Positions 28,680 through 38,284 of a stretch of 64,000 nt of DNA are shown one piece after another; position 1 is the first letter of the stretch, and every line of letters begins with the position of its first letter. The position numbers were made by a program, and so were the translations under genes. This DNA is from CAZIKF01 sp964539825. GTDB taxonomy: Bacteria > Muiribacteriota > UBA6191. The notes under the pieces are model-generated. The model had not been told where the DNA came from. It ran no database searches and was given only the letters and a program-made list of their open reading frames with translations. Location: positions 68,019-132,018 of the forward strand of contig CAZIKF010000007.1 of the NCBI GenBank assembly GCA_964539825.1, written 5' to 3'.

Positions 28680-29576
28680 TTGAATCAACCCCAGATGAGA
28701 TCCGAAGCACCTGGATCCCTTTGTTGTGGAAGTGAAATTACCTTCCAATCTTCTCCCCTGAATTCTCTGCGGCCCTACAATCTAAATCCAGGGACGGGCA
28801 CTTCACATGGGGAAGCGGTACACCTTGATACAGGAATTTATCCCTTTATTGGTGATCCTTCTGACCAGAAGTATTGGATCATCTGGGATCTATCCATAGA
28901 GGAGGTTCTGCACAGAGTCATTGAAACCTATGGGTGGAACGAGTGTTTTCATCCCATGGATCTGTTTATCTGGAAGGAGGTTTTTGACCATTTCCTCAGC
29001 GGTGATTTTTTCTCAGCGGGAATTTTAAAAATGGATGAGGAATTTCTCCGAAGGACCTGGGACGAAATCTCTAAACTCCCGGCGGAGGATATCGAGTTAG
29101 TTCGGCAAAGGAAACTTGAATGGAAAACCATTTCCTATTGTCTCAGCCGTGGTTTAAGGCTTGATCCTTTTACCCGTTGGTGCCTGGCACGAGACAAATT
29201 TTCACGGCAGAGCCAAATCCAACTCGTAGAGTCCTTCTGCAAATTTTTCCGACGCAGCGGTCTGAGCCCCGAAGCTTTCTTGACCGAGCACAAATCGAAA
29301 CTGGAAGAGGTCTTACCCTCAAAGAGAGAATTCCAGAATTTTCTCATGGAGCAAACCAGTCCCAAACTTTATGGGGAGAGAAAGCACCGGGAGCAAGTTC
29401 TTCAATCCTTGATTTTACCAGGCGGAATTAAGGCAGAGTTTGATCCCCAATTGGAGATAGAAGGTTTTGAGTTGCGCTTACACCTGGAGTCGGAAAGGGA
29501 TGTGGATTTCTACGTACGTACTTTTCAGAGTTCCAAATTCCAGGAAGATCTCAGGGCGTTTTTCAAGAATCTTTGA
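28680..29576 (+). CDS. Hypothetical protein upstream of SPL-like gene
   Basis: 298 residues from TTG 28680; GGAGAG 6 bases upstream favours this TTG over ATG 28695. I do not recognise the family. The middle is helical and charged (IELVRQRKLEWKTISYCLSR, QLVESFCKFFRRSGLSPEAF, EFQNFLMEQTSPKLYGERKH), the kind of composition seen in DNA-binding or adaptor proteins. The C-terminus (LEIEGFELRLHLESERDVDF) looks like a small alpha/beta domain. It sits 80 bases ahead of the radical SAM gene on the same strand, suggesting a shared job in DNA repair or its control (inference). Confidence 0.7.
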   Translation: MNQPQMRSEAPGSLCCGSEITFQSSPLNSLRPYNLNPGTGTSHGEAVHLDTGIYPFIGDPSDQKYWIIWDLSIEEVLHRVIETYGWNECFHPMDLFIWKEVFDHFLSGDFFSAGILKMDEEFLRRTWDEISKLPAEDIELVRQRKLEWKTISYCLSRGLRLDPFTRWCLARDKFSRQSQIQLVESFCKFFRRSGLSPEAFLTEHKSKLEEVLPSKREFQNFLMEQTSPKLYGERKHREQVLQSLILPGGIKAEFDPQLEIEGFELRLHLESERDVDFYVRTFQSSKFQEDLRAFFKNL

Positions 29577-29655
29577 GGTACTGTGGATTGAATCGAAAGA
29601 GAACATCGATCTGACTTCCTTGACAAACTCTAACCAGAAAGTGAGTCTAGAAGCC

Positions 29656-30768
29656 ATGCAGAGGCCCCATTCCTTCCAGCACATCTTCTTAGATAGGGAA
29701 GTCACTGATTTTCGTGTCCCGCAAAACCTGCGCAAGGTATTTCCGAATCAAGCCATTATTGAGATTGACTCCATTGAGCAAGCCATGACTTATGTTGATG
29801 AGTCTTCTTCAAAAGCTCGAATCGAATCAGGCAAGAGGATCCTGCTCCTCAATAACTACAAGGGACAGATACTCAAATTCTGTCCGGCGCGAAGTCCATC
29901 CTGCTACCTCTGCTGTAATCTACATACGATTAATTTAATGTCCAATTGTGTATATAACTGTGTCTATTGCATCTTACAATCCTGCCTATCCAATCCCCTG
30001 ATGCAGGTTCACTGTAATCTTGATGAGATTTTGGAGGAGTTGGATCAGCATGACAAGAGCCTCGAATCGCCACTGAGGATTTGTACTGGAGAGATTGCCG
30101 ATAGTTTAGCCCTCGATCCAATTCTGGGTCAGTCTGCCATCCTGGTGGAGTTTTTTGCTCGCAGCAGGAATCTGTATTTGGAATTAAAGACAAAATCAGA
30201 TCATGTTGATCATCTCCTTAACCTGGATTCCGCCGGTCGTACGGTAGTGTCCTTTTCGATCAATCCAGAATCCATTACCCGGACCGTTGAACTTCAAACA
30301 GCCTCTCTTGAATCCCGTTTTGAGGCTGCTCGCAGGTTGCTTGATCACGGGTACAAGGTAGCCTTTAACCTGGATCCGGTCCTTTATTTTGAAGGCTGGC
30401 AAGATGAGTATGGAGAGCTTATTGACCAGGTCAAAGAACGCTTTGAGCCAGGTGAAGTCTTATGGGTTCATGTGGGATTATTGCGCTACATATCCGGACT
30501 TGATGGAATTGCGAGGCAGCGATTTAAAGGCTCAAGAGTTTTTGACCAGGAATTTGTCCAGGGACCGGACAAGAAGTACAGGTATCCTAAGCCGCTACGC
30601 GATGAAATATACTCTTTTCTATATTCCAAGCTGGAATCCTGGGATCCTACTCTACCCCGCTACGCATGTGTGGAAAGGCCTGAGCACTGGAAGAGACACT
30701 TCCGATTTGTACCTGAGGGGGTAGAGCAGGTGCAAGAGTATGTGATGCAGCGATGGGAGGGAGCTTAA
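29656..30768 (+). CDS. Spore photoproduct lyase-family radical SAM protein
   Basis: 370 residues from ATG 29656. The frame is open upstream but overlaps the previous gene, and 370 fits the family. The radical SAM cluster site is C98-x3-C102-x2-C105 (NCVYNCVYCILQSCL), the C-x3-C-x2-C spacing of the family. A Cys at residue 143 (RICTGEIADSLALDP) is placed where Bacillus SPL has its hydrogen-donating Cys. Extra cysteines precede the cluster (CPARSPSCYLCCNLH). Classical SPL repairs the thymine dimer of UV-irradiated spores, yet nothing here suggests a spore-former, so the substrate may be another photoproduct or another molecule. The stop overlaps the next start (TAATG). Confidence 0.82.
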   Translation: MQRPHSFQHIFLDREVTDFRVPQNLRKVFPNQAIIEIDSIEQAMTYVDESSSKARIESGKRILLLNNYKGQILKFCPARSPSCYLCCNLHTINLMSNCVYNCVYCILQSCLSNPLMQVHCNLDEILEELDQHDKSLESPLRICTGEIADSLALDPILGQSAILVEFFARSRNLYLELKTKSDHVDHLLNLDSAGRTVVSFSINPESITRTVELQTASLESRFEAARRLLDHGYKVAFNLDPVLYFEGWQDEYGELIDQVKERFEPGEVLWVHVGLLRYISGLDGIARQRFKGSRVFDQEFVQGPDKKYRYPKPLRDEIYSFLYSKLESWDPTLPRYACVERPEHWKRHFRFVPEGVEQVQEYVMQRWEGA

Positions 30769-31694
30769 TGCACCCGGTGATCCAAGGATTTGTAGAAAGC
30801 GTACAGATACCCCGAGAATCTTCAGGCCCGTTAGAGGGAATTCAAGAAATTCGGGAACGACCGGTCCTCTCAATAGCTATTCGGCGGGATGCAATTCGGT
30901 CTCTTGATTTGATCCAACCCTTTTCCATCCTGTTGGAAACCCTTGGTTACCCTACAGATGTGGATCTTTACTGCTCTTTATGGGGAGATCTTGGAGAAAA
31001 GGAGTTGACCCTGCTTGATTACTTGCGCCAGAGGGTTGGTTCCTTTGGTTTTCTTTCCAATGCTCCCGCATCCCATGGGTTCTTATTGGCGGCCGGGGCC
31101 AACCGGGTAGTATTAGGGGATCATGTGGGATTTCGACCTTTTGATCGCCGGGTAAAAACCAAAAATCATGAGATTACCTACCAGGATCTACGCTGCTTTC
31201 AAAGAAACTTTCCCAAGCAGAATCTACTGGACTCATTTCTCCCTATGGAGGTTCTGCCGTTGCTCAATGCCGCTGAATCCGCTGCCGTTCGATTAAAAAG
31301 GGCAGTCGCAGGTCGAGACAAGACCATTAACATAACAAAAATTCTCGAGCGCTATGTTGAATCTCCGGAGGGATTAGAGGTAGAGCTGAGCCGTTCGGAG
31401 GTGAAAGACTTTGGTTTGCCGGTCACTTATGGAGAAGAAGAAGGCATTCTGGGCTCTATGAGGGAATTGCAGAAGGGCTATACTACACTGGTTTGTATGT
31501 CTACCAGCATGGAAGGGACCCATCAGTTTACCCAGGGCAATCCTTCCGGAGTTCCGATGAACCGTGAATATAATTTTAAGGCTCGAGCTGAGTTACAGGG
31601 AATCGTGGAGTCGGCCTCGATGAGACTGATCTGTTTTCGGGTCACGGGATTGCCTCCAGAGAACACGGAAGAAGTTGTATGGGTCCAAAAATAG
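30768..31694 (+). CDS. ClpP/SppA-fold-like protein coupled to SPL-like gene
   Basis: 308 residues from ATG 30768, which shares a base with the SPL stop (TAATG); GGGAGG lies 6 bases before it. The segment LYCSLWGDLGEKELTLLDYL ... SNAPASHGFLLAAGANRVVL followed by GDHVGFRPFD resembles the ClpP/SppA serine-protease fold, in which a Ser-Ala-Gly precedes helix LLALAAD and a GP-D-P strand. Here the corresponding serine is in PASHGF. The match is by pattern only. The C-terminal third is not recognised. Confidence 0.6.
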   Translation: MHPVIQGFVESVQIPRESSGPLEGIQEIRERPVLSIAIRRDAIRSLDLIQPFSILLETLGYPTDVDLYCSLWGDLGEKELTLLDYLRQRVGSFGFLSNAPASHGFLLAAGANRVVLGDHVGFRPFDRRVKTKNHEITYQDLRCFQRNFPKQNLLDSFLPMEVLPLLNAAESAAVRLKRAVAGRDKTINITKILERYVESPEGLEVELSRSEVKDFGLPVTYGEEEGILGSMRELQKGYTTLVCMSTSMEGTHQFTQGNPSGVPMNREYNFKARAELQGIVESASMRLICFRVTGLPPENTEEVVWVQK

Positions 31695-31779
31695 AATTCT
31701 GATCAGGGTGTGAGGTATAATCCGCACCCGGTCTACTTCCCTCAGACTTAAACCCCCATTGGATCGAAAGGTATAAAGC

Positions 31780-33201
31780 ATGGAGAACATAAAAATCAGA
31801 ATCATGGCATCGCAAGACTGGAGTATGCGTCTTGCCATGCAGGAGTTTGTAAAATTCGCGGACCCGGTGGTTCGTTATAAAAACAAGGAATATCGCATTG
31901 ATCTAGGGCGGATCAAGGCTGAACCACTTCTTTGTGGGAGCAACATTAAAGATCAGGCTGATATTGTGGTGGATCGAACGATCCATTGGAATGACTACTA
32001 TAAGTGCTGGGCACAAACTGCTCAGAACTGCTCGATGAGTATTGCCAATAGTTCTCTGACATTTTCTAATCTTGATAAGCACTCCACTTTTGATCTCATG
32101 GCCCGTGCCATGCATCCAAAAGATCGTTTTCCTACAACGGTGCTTATGCCGGACTTTCATCCCTACACTGCAGAACAATGGCAGGAAGAGATGTGGTCCT
32201 ATGAGCAGAGTCTCATCCTTAGAAATACAAAATATGGGTGGGATCCACAGCGAAAAACCGTAGACATGCAAAAGGTTGAAGAATCCATGCAGTCGATGAA
32301 GGCACATCAGAAGCGTGGAGAACTGATTCGTGAACAGTTCTATCCTGGCTACAACTATCTGGCAGATACCATGGAAAGGTACTTCGATAACCAGTATCCG
32401 GTTTACCTGAAAAAGGCATTTGGCGGAGGCGGTAGCGATGTTTATAAGATCAAGAGTCTAGAAGAACTATACAGGAAATATGATGAAACGAACGGAAAGG
32501 TGTTTCATATTCAGGAGGCAATCGAAGATTATCAAGTCTTCATTCGCTGCATGGGGATCGGTCCCATGATTCTCCCCATGGTTTTTCAGCCCGACCACCC
32601 ATTGCATGAGCATTACTCACCAGAGAAGCTTGTGATGGAACCGGACATTTATGAAAGGGTTGAATCCTACGTAAAGTTCGTCAATTCCTATCATAGGTGG
32701 ACCTACAACTCCTTTGAATGCCTGGTGAAAGACGGTCAAATTCATCCCATTGATTTTGCAAATGCCTGCCCGGATTCTAACTTCACTTCTTTACATACTC
32801 ATTTTCCCTGGTTGATCAATGCTTTGATCAAGTGGCTGAGTTACGTAGCAGTAACCAAAAAGAATATGGGGATAGATTTGGAGCAAGAGAAGTACGGTAA
32901 GGTGTTTAATGATCCTAAGAAGTCTCAAATGGATAAGTACTCTTATCATAAGAAGATGAGTGAGAAGTATTTTGAAGTAGAGAAATTTCAAGAATTCTGT
33001 GATCAGAATTTCCAGGATTTGGACGATGCGATGATCGCTTTCTACGATGAGCATTTCGATAAAATTATCGAGTTTGCCATCGAGCATTCAGATTTTCCCG
33101 ATCATGAGAAAGGACGTTTTTTCCATTATTACAAAGACATGATGGATACGATGTTCCGCCCGAATGCAAAGCGTTATTTGAGCACAGTTGTATTCCAGTA
33201 G
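31780..33201 (+). CDS. ATP-grasp-like protein
   Basis: 473 residues. The middle shows an ATP-grasp signature: YPVYLKKAFGGGGSDVYKIK (about 203-222, Lys and Gly-rich loop that hold ATP), then FHIQEAIEDYQVFIRCMGIG, and the metal site QIHPIDFANACPDSNF (about 325-340, Asp and Asn). The C-terminal 120 residues are helical and charged. The family carries out carboxylate-amine or carboxylate-thiol ligation using ATP; substrates unknown. AAAGG lies 9 bases before ATG. A strong terminator follows the stop. Confidence 0.75.
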   Translation: MENIKIRIMASQDWSMRLAMQEFVKFADPVVRYKNKEYRIDLGRIKAEPLLCGSNIKDQADIVVDRTIHWNDYYKCWAQTAQNCSMSIANSSLTFSNLDKHSTFDLMARAMHPKDRFPTTVLMPDFHPYTAEQWQEEMWSYEQSLILRNTKYGWDPQRKTVDMQKVEESMQSMKAHQKRGELIREQFYPGYNYLADTMERYFDNQYPVYLKKAFGGGGSDVYKIKSLEELYRKYDETNGKVFHIQEAIEDYQVFIRCMGIGPMILPMVFQPDHPLHEHYSPEKLVMEPDIYERVESYVKFVNSYHRWTYNSFECLVKDGQIHPIDFANACPDSNFTSLHTHFPWLINALIKWLSYVAVTKKNMGIDLEQEKYGKVFNDPKKSQMDKYSYHKKMSEKYFEVEKFQEFCDQNFQDLDDAMIAFYDEHFDKIIEFAIEHSDFPDHEKGRFFHYYKDMMDTMFRPNAKRYLSTVVFQ

Positions 33202-33209
33202 GAATCAAA

Positions 33210-33245
33210 AGAGCCCCCACTCGAAGGAGTGGGGGCTCTTTTTTT
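33210..33245 (+). terminator. Rho-independent terminator after ATP-grasp gene
   Basis: AGAGCCCCCACTC pairs with GAGTGGGGGCTCT around the loop GAAG and is followed by a T-run. A perfect 13-pair stem. Confidence 0.95.
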
Positions 33246-33266
33246 AACAGTGAAGAGATGGGTTAG

Positions 33267-34418
33267 ATGGATTGGAATACGAAAGTCATAGAGCTGCGCC
33301 GGGAACTTCACAAAATCGCGGAACTTAGTTTTGAAGAAGTAAAAACTTCAAAATATCTTCGAAAATTATTTGAGGTTGATGGAATTGCGGTGGAGTCTAT
33401 GGCGGGTACTGGTCTGGTCATTACTCTTGGATCTGACCTACCCGGTTCAGCTCTGATGTTAAGGGCTGATATGGATGGACTTCCCATAGAGGAAGAGACC
33501 GATGTTCCCTTTCGTTCCACACATCCTGGAACTATGCATGCATGTGGACATGATGCCCATATGGCGATATTAGCCACTACTTTGTTATGGGCGAAGGATC
33601 AGGTCGATAGGATTCAGCGCCCGGTCAAGTTTGTATTTCAGCCCGCAGAAGAACGCGGCGGTGGCGCCAGGGTTATGGTGGAGCAAGGGGTGCTTGAAAA
33701 TCCTCCCGTCGGAGAGGTGTTCGGTCTTCACATTGCCAATAGACTATGCTCCGGTGTGGTAGGGATCAAAGAAGGAATAGCTTCCTCTTTTTGCGATGAA
33801 TTCTCGGTACTGGTCACCGGAAAAGGGGGGCACGCAGCGAGACCTTACCAATGCATAGAACCAATAGTTCTAGGCTCAAGAATTGTGCTTGAATCGCAAC
33901 AAATCATCGCCAGGGAGTTAAGTGCTCTTAAATCCGCGGTAATTACCTTTACCACTATCCAGTCAGGTGCTAGTTATAACGTAATCGCCGATACCTGTGA
34001 GTTGGGGGGAACTCTTAGATCCTTGTCTCTACAGGATCGAGAATTCATTGTGGGTAGACTCAAGAAGAAATTCCAGGCGATGGAAATGGAGTCAGGCGCA
34101 AAGATAGAATTTCAGCTACATGAAGGCTATCCCGCCATTCAGAATGATCCTCAAAGTTGCGACCTTGTTCGACAGATTGTTAGGGATGAACTGGGGGAAG
34201 AATATCTGCTCGATGAAGGACTTGGAGTGGGGGGCGAAGATGTGGCCTATTTCCTTGAAAAAAAACCAGGCTGTTATTTTCTACTCGGCTGCGGAGGCAA
34301 AAAACCCGACTTCCCGCCCCATCACTCGCCGAGATTCGACTTTGAGGAATCAGCCCTCATTAGCGGAGTAAAGATATTCCAAAGGCTCATTGAACGAAGA
34401 GCATTTGAAAGCGAGTAG
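33267..34418 (+). CDS. M20-family amidohydrolase (M20D type)
   Basis: 383 residues. Zinc-dependent deacylase/amidohydrolase of the hippurate hydrolase and N-acyl-amino acid family. Seen: RRELHKIAELSFEE (1-25), ADMDGLPIEEE, HACGHDAHMA (Cys and His metal ligands), FQPAEERGGGARVMV (catalytic Glu), the dimerisation domain with GKGGHAARPYQCIEP, and VGGEDVAYFLEKKPGCYFLLG near the end. The substrate cannot be named; acetyl-amino acids or diaminopimelate derivatives are common. It converges with rel, with a 28-base gap and no clear terminator. Confidence 0.9.
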   Translation: MDWNTKVIELRRELHKIAELSFEEVKTSKYLRKLFEVDGIAVESMAGTGLVITLGSDLPGSALMLRADMDGLPIEEETDVPFRSTHPGTMHACGHDAHMAILATTLLWAKDQVDRIQRPVKFVFQPAEERGGGARVMVEQGVLENPPVGEVFGLHIANRLCSGVVGIKEGIASSFCDEFSVLVTGKGGHAARPYQCIEPIVLGSRIVLESQQIIARELSALKSAVITFTTIQSGASYNVIADTCELGGTLRSLSLQDREFIVGRLKKKFQAMEMESGAKIEFQLHEGYPAIQNDPQSCDLVRQIVRDELGEEYLLDEGLGVGGEDVAYFLEKKPGCYFLLGCGGKKPDFPPHHSPRFDFEESALISGVKIFQRLIERRAFESE

Positions 34419-34446
34419 ACTCCAACTACTCTAAAAGAAGTTAAAA

Positions 34447-36690
34447 TTATTTCTTTTTAGCCTTCTTTTTTGGCTCCATTCTGTAGATTGAGATCACATC
34501 CTCTAAATCACTCAGCGTCTTGATGAGGTTGTTAAGCTGCCCGATGTTCCCAATCTCGATTGTGAGATCGAGGATTCCCGTACCCTGTTTGGTCCTGGCA
34601 TTGAGGTTGCAGATGTTCAGTTTAAAATTCGTAATCACAGAGGTGATTTGATGGAGTACTGTAGGTTTGTGTTGAGCGACGATCTGTATTTGCGTCAGAA
34701 AAGAGGTGTCCTTGGAAAACAGGGAGGCCGGATCCCAGGTAACTTCCACAGCCCTTTCAGCCTCATTTCGTGTGAGAATGACCGCATTGGGACAGTCTTT
34801 GCGATGGACACTTACTCCTCTTCCCCGTGTGATAAATCCTACGATTTCATCTCCGTAGAGAGGGCTGCAGCATTTTGACATGCGTACTTCCATATCCGGA
34901 GAGCCCTCCACAAAAATTGTATCTTTCTTCTTCTTCTTACGATTGCTGACTTTTGACGTGAGTTCATCAAGCTTTGCTTCGGTTACGGGCTCTTCTTTAA
35001 ATATATCAAGATGAGGAAGCAGGTTTTCAAAACGAAATTCACCCTTACCGATGGCTTCCTGAATATAAAGAACATCCCTGAAGCTATAGGCTTCCAGAAC
35101 CTCACGAAACTGGCTTGAATTTAATACTTCCCGGTAAGAAACTTTACGATCCTGGGGAAGTCTTTTGATGCGTTCTTCAAGCATTTGCTGGATGATTTTA
35201 GTCCCCTTGGCGATATAGTCTTCCTTAGAGGACCTCCTTAGAAAGGCAAGGATTCCTTCCCGCGCTCGTTTGGTCTTTACTACCTCCAGCCAGTCCCGGC
35301 TCGGTCCCTTGGAGTTTTTGGATGTGATGATCTTGACGATATCACCGTTGTTCAGCTTATAAGAGAGAGGAACAACCCGATCATCCACCTTGGCACCCAC
35401 ACATTTATTACCTACTTCAGTATGGATGTAGTACGCAAAATCAACCGGAGTTGAACCGTCTCTTAGTTCAATAACCTTTCCGTTAGGGGTAAAGGCGTAG
35501 ACCATGTGTTGGAACAGATCGAGCTTTACGCTCTCAATGAACTCCTGAGAATCCCTCACATCAGAATGCCATTTGATGATCTGCTTCAGCCAGTTTAGCT
35601 CCTGGAATTCCTGTGCTTTTGGTCCAGGTTTGGATTCCTTATACAGAAAATGAGCCGCCACACCAAACTCGGAGGTTTCGTGCATACTCTGAGTGCGGAT
35701 TTGAACCTCAAACATTTGGCCATCAGGGTGAATCATAGTGGTGTGAAGACTCTGGTAGAGATTTGGTTTGGGAACTGCAATATAGTCTTTAAAACGCTGC
35801 TGGATGGGCGTCCAGGTACTGTGTACCAGACCTAGAATCGCGTAACAATGTTCCTTGGAATTGGTAATGATCCGTACCGCGAGCAGATCATACATTTCAT
35901 CCATGTACTTTTCGTTTTGCAGTGATTTTTGGTAGATACTGTAAAAAGACTTGGGGCGACCGGAGATATCAGCGCTAATCCCAGCCTCTTTGATGCTTGA
36001 GCGCAGCTTACGGATTACCTGATCGATGAAGGCTTCCCGTTCTTTTCTCTTCTGGGCGATCGTCTTTAGAATATCGTAATAAGCTGTAGGATTGGAATGC
36101 TTTAAGCAGAGGTCTTCCAATTGCCATTTTAAGCTCGACATTCCCAGGCGATGGGCGAGTGGACAGTAAATATCCAGGGTCTCTTTACAGATTCGCTGCT
36201 GTTTTTCCGGGGAAACGTGATCCAGGGTCCTCATGTTATGAAGCCGGTCACAAAGTTTGATGAGAATCACCCGTAAATCTCTGGTCATCGCAAGAAGCAT
36301 TTTGCGCAGCGATTCAGCCTGCAGTTCCGCTCGGGTGGAAACTTGAATTTTGGAGAGCTTGGTAACCCCTTCTACGAGTTCATAAACCGTATCATCGAAC
36401 TCTTCTTTCAGTGTCTCAGCCGTTACATTGCAGTCCTCGAGTACATCGTGCAGCAATGCCCCGCATAGACTCGCGGTATCAAGTTTTAAGTCATCCACGA
36501 TCAGGGCTACGGCAAAGGGATGGGTAATGTACGGCTCTCCAGACTTTCGCTTTTGATCTGAATGGGCGTTAAAGGCAAATCGCGCGGCTTTCTCCACGAA
36601 GACCAGGTCGCGATTAGCTCGCTGCTCGGAGGAAAGTTTATTAAGAAATTCTTCTGGCGTTCGAAGAATTGGGCTTTGTGTATTGATCAT
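34447..36690 (-). CDS. rel: Bifunctional (p)ppGpp synthetase/hydrolase, RelA/SpoT family
   Basis: 747 residues in the usual order: HD hydrolase (ITHPFAVA, GALLHDVLEDC at 78-87), synthetase (RFKDYIAVPKPNLYQSLHTT, EVQIRTQSMHE), TGS (YAFTPNGKVIELRDGSTPVD), a helical linker, and a C-terminal ACT domain. The RFKD signature in the synthetase loop is the one of bifunctional Rel enzymes, and the HD pair is intact, so both making and breaking (p)ppGpp are expected. It follows murJ by 70 bases on the same strand. The C-terminus ends in a basic KKKAKKK tail. Confidence 0.95.
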   Translation of the reverse strand: MINTQSPILRTPEEFLNKLSSEQRANRDLVFVEKAARFAFNAHSDQKRKSGEPYITHPFAVALIVDDLKLDTASLCGALLHDVLEDCNVTAETLKEEFDDTVYELVEGVTKLSKIQVSTRAELQAESLRKMLLAMTRDLRVILIKLCDRLHNMRTLDHVSPEKQQRICKETLDIYCPLAHRLGMSSLKWQLEDLCLKHSNPTAYYDILKTIAQKRKEREAFIDQVIRKLRSSIKEAGISADISGRPKSFYSIYQKSLQNEKYMDEMYDLLAVRIITNSKEHCYAILGLVHSTWTPIQQRFKDYIAVPKPNLYQSLHTTMIHPDGQMFEVQIRTQSMHETSEFGVAAHFLYKESKPGPKAQEFQELNWLKQIIKWHSDVRDSQEFIESVKLDLFQHMVYAFTPNGKVIELRDGSTPVDFAYYIHTEVGNKCVGAKVDDRVVPLSYKLNNGDIVKIITSKNSKGPSRDWLEVVKTKRAREGILAFLRRSSKEDYIAKGTKIIQQMLEERIKRLPQDRKVSYREVLNSSQFREVLEAYSFRDVLYIQEAIGKGEFRFENLLPHLDIFKEEPVTEAKLDELTSKVSNRKKKKKDTIFVEGSPDMEVRMSKCCSPLYGDEIVGFITRGRGVSVHRKDCPNAVILTRNEAERAVEVTWDPASLFSKDTSFLTQIQIVAQHKPTVLHQITSVITNFKLNICNLNARTKQGTGILDLTIEIGNIGQLNNLIKTLSDLEDVISIYRMEPKKKAKKK

Positions 36691-36760
36691 TCTTTTTGGC
36701 AGCTCTCGTTGGGGCCGGAAGAGATTGCGTCAAGCAAGCTCCTACTGGTTGCTCAATAAG

Positions 36761-38284
36761 TCATCGAGGCCAGGAAAACGAGCCGTATTGAATCCATTGT
36801 ACTGAAAAAAAGAGTAGGAAGTAAATCAGCGAACCCAGCAGAAATTCAGGAAGGGGAGTGAAAGAGGATGGAAGGAGGGAGGAAACATAGTAGGAAGGAA
36901 ATGCAAGTAGGGTGTAGAAACTAAGGCTGGCCAGTACTTTTCGTTCCAGTTTGTAGGTTTTTGTCAGCCATAAACAGCGTATGAGAAAGATGGAGTGTAA
37001 AAACGCGCATATGGAGGTAGCCGCGGCAATTCCCTTATGGGCGAAAAGGGGGGTGAGCAGCATATTGATTAGAATGTTGAATAGAACCAGAAGAGAGCCC
37101 AGTACCGCGGGAACCCTTGTCTCAAGTGAGGAATGGAAAATCTTGACCAGCAAGGGATTGATGACAATAAAGAGAAGACCCGGTGAGTAGAATCTCAAGG
37201 CATCAGCCATCAATACAACGGAGGTCTCCTCCATCTGTGTGGAAATCTGAATCCAGCCAGGAATCTTTAAAAATAGAAATTGGACCAGGTCCAGGGAATA
37301 CATCGTAAAAAAAATAGTTAGTGGGATTCCCAACAACAGCAAGAATCGTAGAGCTCGCGTAATTTCATAGTGATATTCCTCAAGTTTACCTTCGCTCTTG
37401 AGCCTTGCCAGGAGTGGGTAGAATACGTTGGAGGAGGCTATGGAAACCAGTCCCATTGGGACATTTAGAATCACCATGGAATAGGCCAGGGCACTGAGGG
37501 TTCCAGCCACGAGGCCAGATGCGAATTGTAGGTCAATCAGGCGGTTGATCCTATGAATAGCAACCGCAATTAGTACCGGAAAAAGCATGGAGAGCAGCAA
37601 TTTGATTCGGGGCATTTGCCTGGAAAGTCCTTCGATGGAGGGTAGGCCCGGTCGAAGTGTAGTAGCCAATAATAAGAATTGCAGCACCCCGCCCACCAGG
37701 ACTCCCCACGATAATGAAATCCCTAGATTCCCACCAGGGTTTGCCAGTCCAAAACCGATTACAGCCAGGGAAAAGAGGATGGGATGGAGGGAAGAATAAA
37801 CGAACCTGCCCTTGAGATAATGGCCGACCATGAACATGGATCCAACAGATATGAAGGTGAGAAAAGGAAGCATGATCTGGGCATAGGTCATGGTAATTTG
37901 AACCTTCTGAGAAGAGAAGTCCATTAACCAGAAACTAAGGATCGGTTTCAGTCCGACATAGAGAATCACGACTAACAGTGAACTGACTATTAGAACGGTA
38001 AGAACTGTTGCCCAGAAGAAATTTGTAGCCTCCTCTTCTGAGTTTTCCACCACAGCTCGAGTATGCAGTGGAGTATAGACTCCCCCGAGGGCACCTTCGG
38101 CAAAGACTTCACGAAAGAAATTTGTAAGTCGAAATGCTCCCTGGTAACAGTCCGTGATACTTGTAAGGCCTAAAAGAGAAGTCTCAACGATGGTCCTGAT
38201 GAACCCAAGAAACCGAGAAATCAGGGTGCAGGAAATGGAAACAAAAAGATGCCAGCGCGTACGTGAGCGTCTGGCTGGGCTCAC
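36761..38284 (-). CDS. murJ: Lipid II flippase MurJ
   Basis: 507 residues, near the family length. Polytopic membrane protein (about 14 segments) that flips peptidoglycan lipid II. N-terminal MurJ signature: ISRFLGFIRTIVETSLLG, YQGAFRLTNFFREVFAEGAL, GGVYTPL. Its ATG overlaps the stop of the NHL/TPR gene (ATGA). Part of the compact minus-strand operon starting at the gshA-type gene. Confidence 0.93.
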   Translation of the reverse strand: MSPARRSRTRWHLFVSISCTLISRFLGFIRTIVETSLLGLTSITDCYQGAFRLTNFFREVFAEGALGGVYTPLHTRAVVENSEEEATNFFWATVLTVLIVSSLLVVILYVGLKPILSFWLMDFSSQKVQITMTYAQIMLPFLTFISVGSMFMVGHYLKGRFVYSSLHPILFSLAVIGFGLANPGGNLGISLSWGVLVGGVLQFLLLATTLRPGLPSIEGLSRQMPRIKLLLSMLFPVLIAVAIHRINRLIDLQFASGLVAGTLSALAYSMVILNVPMGLVSIASSNVFYPLLARLKSEGKLEEYHYEITRALRFLLLLGIPLTIFFTMYSLDLVQFLFLKIPGWIQISTQMEETSVVLMADALRFYSPGLLFIVINPLLVKIFHSSLETRVPAVLGSLLVLFNILINMLLTPLFAHKGIAAATSICAFLHSIFLIRCLWLTKTYKLERKVLASLSFYTLLAFPSYYVSSLLPSSFTPLPEFLLGSLIYFLLFFSVQWIQYGSFSWPR

